Notes under the pieces: model-generated | Database searches by the model: none | What the model saw: the letters and a program-made list of their open reading frames with translations, nothing else | What the model was told of the DNA's origin: nothing | Translations under genes and position numbers: made by a program | Source of the DNA: an uncultured bacterium | Lineage (GTDB): Bacteria; Acidobacteriota; Thermoanaerobaculia; Multivoradales; J023 | Length of the DNA stretch: 40,459 nucleotides | NCBI GenBank assembly: GCA_937948815.1 | Contig: CALFAM010000020.1 | Coordinates: 1 to 40,459 of the forward strand | Reading direction: 5' to 3' | In this document: piece by piece, positions 34,078 through 40,459 of the stretch | Layout of the letters: each line of letters begins with the position of its first letter | How positions within the stretch are numbered: the first letter of the stretch is position 1

Positions 34078-35129
34078 AGTCATTCTTTTCCAACGGCTGG
34101 CGTTCGGCCCTGCTGCCTGTCTTTTGCTTGGCCGGCAGCCTGACGCTGTTGACGGCGGCCTTGGTGCCTCCGGCACGGGCGACGTCTGCCGAAGAAGGGC
34201 CGAAGGTCACGGCAACGCGCGCGATCCAGATCGAAGCCCGGGCGGTGATTCCCCAGGAGACTCCGATCGGCAGGATGCGTCTGCTCGCCGCACTCGAGCT
34301 GAGCGCCGACGACCTGGCATTCGGCGGCTACTCGGGTATGGAGCTGGCCCCTGATGCCTCGCGCATGATCGCCGTGTCCGACCACGGCTCGTGGCTCAGC
34401 GTGCCACTGGTTCACGATGCCACGGGCCGACTCACCAGCGTCGGCGACGGCCACGTCGGTCCCTTGCTCGATCCCGCTGGCCAACCGATTGCCGGTCGCA
34501 TGATGCGCGATGCAGAAGAGCTGATCGACCTTGGCGAGAGCTGGTTGGTCTCTTTCGAGGGGCGACATCGGCTGTGGCGCTACCCTGGCGACGATGGCGT
34601 TCACGGAATGGCAGGCGTCACGGGCGTACCGCGCTTTCATCCTCACCCCCGAGCCATTCACCAAGCCGACGAGAATGGCGGCATGGAAGCCTTGGCTCAG
34701 CTCGCCAACGGGCACCTCTTGCTCATCTCCGAGTCCTTTCTCGATCGCCGCGGGCGAATCCGGGGATGGATCGGGGGTCTCGAGACCCGTTGGAAACGAA
34801 TCTCGCTACAGCACTCAGAGCCATTCGCACCAACGAGCCTGGCACCGCTGCCCGGAGGCGACGTCCTGTTGGTCGAGCGCAGTTACTCCCGAGCCGACGG
34901 TGTTCGTGTGCGCCTCTCGCGTCTGCGCGCGGAAACGATCGTTCCCGGTGCCCACCTGGTGGGGGAAGAGCTTGCACGCATGGATCCCCAGCACCCGGTC
35001 GACAACTTCGAGGCTTCGGCCTCTCGGGTCGGGCCGCAAGGAAAGACGCTGGTCTACCTGCTCTCGGACGACAACTTCAGCCCGCGCCAACGGACGCTAC
35101 TGCTCCAGCTCGCGATCGACGATCCTTGA
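34074..35129 (+). CDS. Exported phytase-like/esterase-like beta-propeller protein
   Basis: This 351-residue protein has a signal peptide (LLPVFCLAGSLTLLTAALVPPARA) and matches the 'esterase-like activity of phytase' family (PF13449). Typical blocks are LAFGGYSGMELAPDASRMIA, VSDHGSWLSVPLVHDATGRL, RDAEELIDLGESWLVSFEGR, NGGMEALAQLANGHLLLISE and TLVYLLSDDNFSPRQRTLLL. Its ATG overlaps the LCAT-like gene stop (ATGA), so both are made together. True phytase activity is not shown for most members. Confidence 0.85.
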   Translation: MKSFFSNGWRSALLPVFCLAGSLTLLTAALVPPARATSAEEGPKVTATRAIQIEARAVIPQETPIGRMRLLAALELSADDLAFGGYSGMELAPDASRMIAVSDHGSWLSVPLVHDATGRLTSVGDGHVGPLLDPAGQPIAGRMMRDAEELIDLGESWLVSFEGRHRLWRYPGDDGVHGMAGVTGVPRFHPHPRAIHQADENGGMEALAQLANGHLLLISESFLDRRGRIRGWIGGLETRWKRISLQHSEPFAPTSLAPLPGGDVLLVERSYSRADGVRVRLSRLRAETIVPGAHLVGEELARMDPQHPVDNFEASASRVGPQGKTLVYLLSDDNFSPRQRTLLLQLAIDDP

Positions 35130-35150
35130 CGCGTCGATCGCTGCACCCGA

Positions 35151-36452
35151 CTACTGGCTTCCCACGCGCTCCGCGACGTCCACCCGAGGCTCGGCTCGAG
35201 GCGCACGAGCGGCACGCAGACACAGCGGGATCGCCACCACGAAGAGCAGCAGTCGCTGGACCTCGGTATCGCGCCAGTTGGCCTCGAAAAGACCGGCGAC
35301 GTTGAAGCCGACGATCACCAACAACACACCCAGGTAGAGACCCGCTCGGCCGTCGCGAGCACCTCGGGTGCGCCGATATCCGAGATAGGCGAGGCCGGCA
35401 CTGGCCACCATCAACCAGAGGTAGGCGCCCAGGGCGAGCAAACCGCGCTCGGCCGCTTGCTGGACGAAGCTGTTGTGCAAGTGCTTGACCTGGTACCGAG
35501 GGGCCGTCGGGTGACGGTAGATCGCATAGCGCTCGGCGACCTGTCCAGGGCCGATCCCGAATAGGGGTCGCTCCCGCACCATGAAGGCTCCAGCCTCGAG
35601 CATGCAGAGGCGATCGTAGTTCGAAGGATCACGCAAATCCCAGATCGACTTGGCGCGTGTCTGCCACGAGGCGGGCGCCAGCACCAACGCCAACAACAGC
35701 CCCGCTACGCCGAAACCGAGTGTGCGGCGTCGGCCTCGGATCACGACCAGAATGCCAAAGGCGGCGGCCAATGCTACCCAGGAGCCGCGCGTCAAGGTGA
35801 GGAAGAGCGTCCAGTGGATGATCGCCAAGGCGCACCAATTCCACCAGTGCTGGCGCGCCCCGGGGGCCGCGACCCGCGCGAGGACGAGCAACGCGCCGAT
35901 CAACAAGATGCCGGCGAAGGTCTGGTAATGAGAGAACGGACCTGGAATGCGATCGTGAATGCTTCCGAGCGGCGTCAGATAGTACTGGCCGATACCCCAG
36001 AGGGCCACGGCGGTGACCATGCCGATCAGGAGGTCGCACAGCAGGCGTACCGCACGCGGCCCCCGGATCCAGAACGCCGCCATCGGGAGGGTCGCGAGCG
36101 CCAACACTTCGTCGAGCTCGTCCAGGCTGCTCGCGGGATCGATTGACATGGCGACCGAAACCGCGAGGAACAAGCTGTAGAGCCCGAGCGGCACCAGCAC
36201 CGGCGCCAAGCGCGACCACTGCCAGCGCACCAGTCGGCCGCGCCTCCAGGCGACAGCGGTCCAGACCAGGATCAATCCGTGGAAGAGATTCGAGAGGGCC
36301 AGCGCGCAGACGGTTGCCAGGTGCGCGGAATACAGTCCATTCCCCCATCGGCGATCACGAGGCGCAGCACGTGGGCGTGCCTGCTCCGTCGTAGGCGCTT
36401 CGAGTGGGTCTGGAGAGAGCTGACGAACGAGCATGGCGTCACCGAGTCTCAT
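35151..36452 (-). CDS. O-antigen ligase/polymerase family membrane protein
   Basis: This 433-residue integral membrane protein has about ten to twelve helices and the Wzy_C/WaaL-type signature. A large periplasmic loop contains RERPLFGIGPGQVAERYAIY and VKHLHNSFVQQAAERGLLAL, preceded by LFLTLTRGSWVALAAAFGIL. Such proteins join glycan repeat units or transfer them to lipid A core; which applies here cannot be told. The first 35 residues are soluble and ATG at 36434 is an alternative start. It is convergent with the phytase-like gene and divergent from the sugar methyltransferase. Confidence 0.88.
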   Translation of the reverse strand: MRLGDAMLVRQLSPDPLEAPTTEQARPRAAPRDRRWGNGLYSAHLATVCALALSNLFHGLILVWTAVAWRRGRLVRWQWSRLAPVLVPLGLYSLFLAVSVAMSIDPASSLDELDEVLALATLPMAAFWIRGPRAVRLLCDLLIGMVTAVALWGIGQYYLTPLGSIHDRIPGPFSHYQTFAGILLIGALLVLARVAAPGARQHWWNWCALAIIHWTLFLTLTRGSWVALAAAFGILVVIRGRRRTLGFGVAGLLLALVLAPASWQTRAKSIWDLRDPSNYDRLCMLEAGAFMVRERPLFGIGPGQVAERYAIYRHPTAPRYQVKHLHNSFVQQAAERGLLALGAYLWLMVASAGLAYLGYRRTRGARDGRAGLYLGVLLVIVGFNVAGLFEANWRDTEVQRLLLFVVAIPLCLRAARAPRAEPRVDVAERVGSQ

Positions 36453-36598
36453 GGGCGGCGGCCGAGCAGTCGCGGCAGCGGCCGGTCATGCTAGCATTCG
36501 CCGCCCACAGATTGCCCGCAGGCATCCGCGCGACGGTCAAACGACCGAGACGCGCCTGCGGTTCTATATCTCCGAACAAGCTTTCTTCTTCACTTCAG

Positions 36599-37834
36599 AT
36601 GACCCAACTTGCCTGCCGCTTCTGCTCCCAACCGCTCGACGATACCTTCGTCGACCTCGGCGTCTCGCCGCTCGCCAACTCGTATCTGAGCGCTGCGGCA
36701 TGCAATGAGCCCGAGACCTTCTTCCCGCTGCACGTCTTCCGCTGCACACACTGCCACCTGGTGCAGCTGCCGGCATTCGAGAGCCCGGAAGCGATCTTTC
36801 GCGACTACGCCTACTTCTCATCCTTCGCCGACAGCCTGCTCGCACACTGTGAAGCCTATGCCAACGCGATGTGCGAGCGCTTCGAGCTAGGCCCCGAAAG
36901 CCTGGTCATCGAGGCGGCTTCGAATGACGGCTACCTGCTGCGCTTCTTTCGCGAACGGGAGATTCCGGTTCTCGGCATCGAGCCAGCGCGGAATGTCGCG
37001 GCAGCCGCCGAGAAGATCGGTATCCCGACCGTGACCGAGTTCTTCGGCACGAACCTCGCCGACCAACTGGTCGCAGAGGGACGGCGTGCCGACTTGATGG
37101 TCGCCAACAATGTGCTGGCCCACACCCCGCACTTGAACGACTTCGTCGCCGGCCTGGCACGCGTTCTCGCCCCGAGCGGCGTGCTCACCATCGAGTTCCC
37201 GCACCTGATGGCCTTGGTCGAGAACAATCAGTTCGACACCATTTACCACGAGCACTTTTCCTACTTCTCGCTGCTCTCGGCTCGCAGCGTTCTGGCCGCA
37301 CACGGCCTCACCGTATTCGATGTCGAGCGCCTCGGCACCCATGGCGGCTCACTCCGCCTCTTCGCCCACCGCACCGACGGGACGCCGCGCGACGTGCATG
37401 AGCGCGTCACAGCCTTGGCAGACGAGGAAGAAGCCAAGGGCTACCATACCGCCGCGCCCTATCGTGACTTCGCCGACCACGTTCGGGGCATCCGCAGGCG
37501 CTTGCTCGCGTTCTTGATCGAGCAGGCCGAATCCGGTGCCACGGTCGCAGGCTACGGCGCTCCCGCCAAGGCGAACACGCTGTTCAACTACTGTGGTGTA
37601 CGCCGCGACCTGCTGCCCTTCACCGTCGATCGCAGCCCCCACAAGCAGGACAAGTTCCTGCCCGGGACCCGCATTCCGATCCTGGCGCCCGAGGCCTTGC
37701 GCGAGAATCGCCCCGACTTCGTGCTCATCCTGCCCTGGAACCTGCGTACTGAGATCGAATCACAGCTCGCCGACCTGCGCGCTGCGGGCACCCGATTCGT
37801 GGTCGCCATCCCGGACGTCGAGATCCTGCCGTAG
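36599..37834 (+). CDS. Sugar C-methyltransferase-like SAM-dependent methyltransferase (NovU/TylCIII type)
   Basis: This 411-residue enzyme has the three-part build of NDP-sugar C-methyltransferases. An N-terminal zinc-binding domain has CRFCSQPLDDTF, DLGVSPLANSYL and FRCTHCHLVQLP. The SAM-binding core has LVIEAASNDGYLLRFF, LMVANNVLAHTPHLNDFVAG and TIEFPHLMALVENNQFDTIY followed by HEHFSYFS. A C-terminal domain has VAGYGAPAKANTLFNYCG and PDFVLILPWNLRTEI. It probably methylates a keto sugar nucleotide for a surface glycan. No ribosome site precedes the ATG at 36599, but homology starts here. The next gene is an RmlC-fold protein. Confidence 0.9.
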   Translation: MTQLACRFCSQPLDDTFVDLGVSPLANSYLSAAACNEPETFFPLHVFRCTHCHLVQLPAFESPEAIFRDYAYFSSFADSLLAHCEAYANAMCERFELGPESLVIEAASNDGYLLRFFREREIPVLGIEPARNVAAAAEKIGIPTVTEFFGTNLADQLVAEGRRADLMVANNVLAHTPHLNDFVAGLARVLAPSGVLTIEFPHLMALVENNQFDTIYHEHFSYFSLLSARSVLAAHGLTVFDVERLGTHGGSLRLFAHRTDGTPRDVHERVTALADEEEAKGYHTAAPYRDFADHVRGIRRRLLAFLIEQAESGATVAGYGAPAKANTLFNYCGVRRDLLPFTVDRSPHKQDKFLPGTRIPILAPEALRENRPDFVLILPWNLRTEIESQLADLRAAGTRFVVAIPDVEILP

Positions 37835-37855
37835 CGCCACGATCGCCCTGTCACG

Positions 37856-38332
37856 ATGAAAATCGACGAGCTGCCCATTCCCGGTGCGCTGCGACTCGAG
37901 GCCCAGACGCCGGCGGATCGGCGCGGCTTCTTCACGCGCGGCTGGGGCCGCTGGCATCTCGAGAATCGCGGCCTGGAACCAGTCGTCGCGCGCACAGAGG
38001 TTCTCATCCATGCATCGGCCGGCGCCGTGCGTCAGCCGCGCTGCCTGGGCTCGCCTTGGGAGGAGGCTCTTTTCGTGCGCTGCACGCAAGGACGCATCCA
38101 CGTCGTGTTGGTCGACCTTCGTGGCGCCGGCCCCGGCCCTCCACTCTGCTTGGAGCTGGCCGCAACAGAGCGGCAGGCGATCTACCTGCCCGCGGGCATC
38201 GCCTTCGGATACCAAACACTCGAGGCGCAGGCCGAAGTCTTCCTCCAGCACGGCGAAATCATGACCGAAGATGCCACCGATCGCTGCCTCGAGAGCGACG
38301 AGATCGTCTGGCCGCTGCCGATCACCCACTGA
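37856..38332 (+). CDS. dTDP-4-dehydrorhamnose 3,5-epimerase-like protein without catalytic residues
   Basis: This 158-residue cupin has the RmlC fold (DRRGFFTRGW, LFVRCTQGRIHVVLVDLRG, RQAIYLPAGIAFGYQTLEAQ). Line by line with RmlC, the catalytic motif RGLHxQ reads RQPRCL, so the His is replaced by Arg. The later PH is PW, the GFAHGF His is Phe, and the YxxxxxY segment is missing its Tyr (EVFLQHGEIM). It is thus unlikely to epimerise by the known mechanism. It may act on another substrate or bind the sugar for the methyltransferase. It lies 21 bases after that gene and is probably co-transcribed with it. Confidence 0.82.
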   Translation: MKIDELPIPGALRLEAQTPADRRGFFTRGWGRWHLENRGLEPVVARTEVLIHASAGAVRQPRCLGSPWEEALFVRCTQGRIHVVLVDLRGAGPGPPLCLELAATERQAIYLPAGIAFGYQTLEAQAEVFLQHGEIMTEDATDRCLESDEIVWPLPITH

Positions 38333-38509
38333 CCTGAGCGCTCTGCCCCGCCCCGGGGCCCACACCGCCCGGCGGTTCAACTGCTTCAGTCGGCTGTTGT
38401 ATGATTCGATTGGCACGGTAAGCGCTTGGTCGGTGGTGTGCGAAATTTTCGATCGAAACATCCATCGCCTGGGCGGCTGGGTTCTCAACCGACGTCTGGC
38501 AACAAGAAC
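38333..38509. other. Intergenic region with GC-rich hairpins
   Basis: These 177 bases have no gene. Just past the RmlC-like stop, GCCCCG and CGGGGC pair around a three-base loop, followed by a second small inverted repeat (CCGCCCGGCGG). They may act as a terminator, but there is no T-run. The promoter of the following gene must lie here; I could not identify it. Confidence 0.35.
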
Positions 38510-40090
38510 ATGAACGTTTACCAGCGAGTCTCCGCTCATGGCGCCCTTGGGCTTTCCCTGTTTCTGCTCGTGACCGGATTGACGCCAGCAGCCCATGCAG
38601 AGCCGGTAAAGGTCATCGCCTTCGGCGACAGCATCACGCGCGGCTTCGGTGACACCTCAGCCACCTGCGACTCGACGGACAGAGGCTACCCGCCCCGGCT
38701 CGCCAGCCGCCTGGCAGCCAGCGAGCGTGAGGTGGTGTTCGTCAACGCAGGGCTCTGCGGTGAACGGACGCGGGAAGGCGTGTCCCGCCTCGACTCCGTG
38801 CTCGCCGCGCACCCGGACGCCTCGGTCGTCATCCTGATGGAAGGCACCAACGACCTCTCAGGCTACACGACCATCAACGAAATGCGCTTCAACGTTCGCG
38901 AGATGGCGCGCAAGGTGGAAGAGGCCGGCATGACCCCGATCGTGCTGTCGGTCATTCCCCGTGGGCCGGGATCGGGACTGGATTCGGACAACGAGCGCAC
39001 CGCGGTATTCCGTGGTTGGCTGGAATACCAGGCAGAGATGGACGAGCAGCTGTTCGCTGATCCGTTCGAGTATCTGAATGGCACCGCGGGCCTTTTCGAG
39101 TTCTACTATTTCGACCCCTGGCACACCAATTCTCGCGGTTATGACCTGCTCACGGACCCGATCGTCGAACCGGCTCTGCTGGCCATCGATCCCCCACCAC
39201 CACCACCGCCACCGTTCGGCTTGACCTGCACCACGTCCGAGGGCGAGCCGACCGTTCCCCCGGGCCCCTGCGTCACCGACCCGGACGACGACACGGTGCT
39301 CTGCCTCCGTGATCAGCGCTTCCGGCTCGACGTCCGCTGGCAAGACTTCGACGACAACGAGGGAGCGGGTCGCCGCGGCCCTCAGAACGGCGACACCGGA
39401 ACGTTCTACTTCTTCAACGAGACCAACACTGAGCTGATCGTCAAGGTGCTGAACGGCTCCAACTCGAACGGCTTCTACTGGGTCTTCTACGGCGCGCTAT
39501 CCAACACGCGGTACACGATGCGCGTGGTCGACACCGAGACCGCAGCCTGCAAGATCTACGAGAATCCGAGCGGAACCTTCGCCAGTCGGGGCGATACACG
39601 CGCGTTCGAAGGGGATCCGCCGGAGACGTCGAATCTCATCGCATCGCTGGACGCGACGGACGCAAGCCCGTTGGGGGCGGTACGCGGCAAGGAGCCCCGC
39701 ACCGCGGCTACACCGATCACGACCAAGGACGACGAAGCCTGCATCGAGGACGCGAGTACGCTGTGCTTGCAACAAGATCGCTTTCGCGTCACCGTCGACT
39801 GGCGCCTCGGCTCCGAAACCGGCCCGGGAGGCGGTGTGCGCCTGTCTCCCGACACCGGCGCCTTCCACTTCTTTCGTGAGTCCAACATCGAGCTGGTCGT
39901 GAAGGTACTCGATGGCCGGAACGCCAATGACCATTTCTGGGTATTCTATGGCGCACTATCTAATCTTGATTACACGCTAACGGTGGAAGACACCGTGACG
40001 GGCGAAAGCAGACGCTATGACAACCCCCAGGGAACCTTCGCAAGCCGGGGCGACACCCAAGCCTTCTTCGTGCCACCGCCCCCGGAGTGA
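38510..40090 (+). CDS. Secreted SGNH/GDSL hydrolase with tandem C-terminal modules
   Basis: This 526-residue exported enzyme has a signal peptide (LGLSLFLLVTGLTPAAHA) and an SGNH hydrolase domain. Block I is VIAFGDSITRGFGD, the Gly block is VNAGLCGERTREG, block III is ILMEGTNDLSG and block V is FDPWHTNSRGYDLL, so Ser, Gly, Asn and Asp-His are all in place. It should cleave an ester, perhaps an acetyl or acyl group on a glycan. A Pro-rich linker (PPPPPPPP) leads to two copies of an approximately 105-residue module of unknown role. It stands 177 bases past the sugar-modifying pair. The ATG at 38510 has only a weak ribosome site. Confidence 0.9.
   Translation: MNVYQRVSAHGALGLSLFLLVTGLTPAAHAEPVKVIAFGDSITRGFGDTSATCDSTDRGYPPRLASRLAASEREVVFVNAGLCGERTREGVSRLDSVLAAHPDASVVILMEGTNDLSGYTTINEMRFNVREMARKVEEAGMTPIVLSVIPRGPGSGLDSDNERTAVFRGWLEYQAEMDEQLFADPFEYLNGTAGLFEFYYFDPWHTNSRGYDLLTDPIVEPALLAIDPPPPPPPPFGLTCTTSEGEPTVPPGPCVTDPDDDTVLCLRDQRFRLDVRWQDFDDNEGAGRRGPQNGDTGTFYFFNETNTELIVKVLNGSNSNGFYWVFYGALSNTRYTMRVVDTETAACKIYENPSGTFASRGDTRAFEGDPPETSNLIASLDATDASPLGAVRGKEPRTAATPITTKDDEACIEDASTLCLQQDRFRVTVDWRLGSETGPGGGVRLSPDTGAFHFFRESNIELVVKVLDGRNANDHFWVFYGALSNLDYTLTVEDTVTGESRRYDNPQGTFASRGDTQAFFVPPPPE
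39293..39607 (+). repeat. First copy of the 'WVFYGALSN' module
   Basis: This is a protein-level repeat inside the SGNH hydrolase, from TVLCLRDQRFRLDVRW to GTFASRGDTRAF. Shared landmarks with copy two are LCL, RFR, DTG, FF, NxEL, VKVL, WVFYGALSN, YT, NPxGTFASRGDT and AF. It is a beta-rich domain, and may be an attachment or binding module. Confidence 0.85.
39758..40066 (+). repeat. Second copy of the 'WVFYGALSN' module
   Basis: From TLCLQQDRFRVTVDW to GTFASRGDTQAF, only 14 residues before the protein's end. It aligns with copy one almost without gaps over its second half (ELVVKVLDGRNANDHFWVFY onward). Confidence 0.85.
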
Positions 40091-40091
40091 G

Positions 40092-40459
40092 ATGAATCGC
40101 ACGGTCTTCTTGGCGCTGGCGCTTTTGAGCGCCGTGCTGGTCGCCCTGCCGATCTCCCAGACAAAGCCCGGGTTCCCGGCCACCTTCCGCGCGGATGAGC
40201 CTGCCTATATTCTGGCCGCAGAGAGCTTGGTCCACGATCGCGACCTTCGTTGCGACAACACGGACCTGCAACGCCTCTTCGATGAGTACCCCTACCTGAC
40301 GGTCAGCAACTTGATCCTCGCCAGCCCCGACGGCTGGCGCACCTTCTACTTCGGCAAGCCTTTCGTCTACTCGCTGTTTGCGGCGCCCTTCGTTGCCCTG
40401 TGGGGCTCGAGCGGGATGGCGGCGTTCAACATGCTCCTGGTGGCCGCGATCCTGTGGAT
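40092..40459 (+). CDS. GT-C-type membrane glycosyltransferase, N-terminal fragment
   Basis: The frame is open from ATG at 40092 to the right edge (122 codons). It begins MNRTVFLALALLSAVLVALP, a membrane helix, then FRADEPAYILAAESLVHDRD. An acidic DE pair in the first loop followed by a Tyr and an 'AxSL' stretch is typical of GT-C glycosyltransferases of the GT39/ArnT kind. Another helix (VYSLFAAPFVALWG) and FNMLLVAAIL follow. GGAG just before the ATG overlaps the end of the SGNH gene, so the two are likely in one operon. The family call is tentative because most of the protein lies outside. Confidence 0.65.
   Translation, partial: MNRTVFLALALLSAVLVALPISQTKPGFPATFRADEPAYILAAESLVHDRDLRCDNTDLQRLFDEYPYLTVSNLILASPDGWRTFYFGKPFVYSLFAAPFVALWGSSGMAAFNMLLVAAILW

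Noticed and set aside
1..40459. CRISPR arrays, tRNA or rRNA genes
   Set aside because: No regularly spaced repeats, no tRNA-like TTCGA-arm/acceptor pairing and no rRNA stretches were seen by eye. A covariance-model scan would be the firm test.

Overview
The window is about 40 kb of GC-rich DNA from a Gram-negative bacterium. A PilMNOPQ type IV pilus operon with an outer-membrane secretin, several lipoprotein signals, an O-antigen ligase and a three-gene proton-translocating transhydrogenase all point to a diderm. The secreted proteins look acidobacterial: an IPT/PKD surface protein, carboxypeptidase-regulatory-like folds, an Asp-box protein ending in an 'IFADGFESGD' tail, and a tandem 'WVFYGALSN' module. 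My best guess is Acidobacteriota, perhaps a Thermoanaerobaculia relative. This rests on remembered protein style, not on a marker tree.

Layout. Positions 1-704 (minus) hold the 5' part of a group II intron of bacterial class C, with the N-terminus of its reverse transcriptase running off the left edge. It sits directly behind an intrinsic terminator (711-736). That terminator closes a minus-strand operon at 779-9227 that encodes PilM, PilN, PilO, PilP, PilQ, a small lipoprotein and a large IPT/PKD lipoprotein. A short divergent region leads to rpmB (plus). A bifunctional RelA/SpoT enzyme follows (minus), then a Cys-rich secreted protein coupled to a 756-residue exported beta-domain protein. 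Next come pntAA-pntAB-pntB and a lipoprotein whose start overlaps the pntB stop (all minus).

From 18.9 kb the plus strand carries an asparagine-synthetase-like ligase lacking the glutaminase nucleophile, followed at once by a radical SAM enzyme. I think this pair is the most interesting unexplained system here. TonB-like and DUF488 proteins follow, then a glyS-SNF2 helicase pair (minus). A run of exported or membrane proteins comes next: a small secreted protein, an Asp-box protein, an MscS channel, and an LCAT-like lipoprotein coupled to a phytase/esterase-like protein.

The right end looks like a polysaccharide region. It holds an O-antigen ligase (minus), a sugar C-methyltransferase, an RmlC-fold protein that has lost its catalytic residues, an SGNH hydrolase with two copies of a C-terminal module, and the start of a GT-C-type membrane glycosyltransferase cut by the right edge. 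I saw no tRNA, rRNA or CRISPR array.
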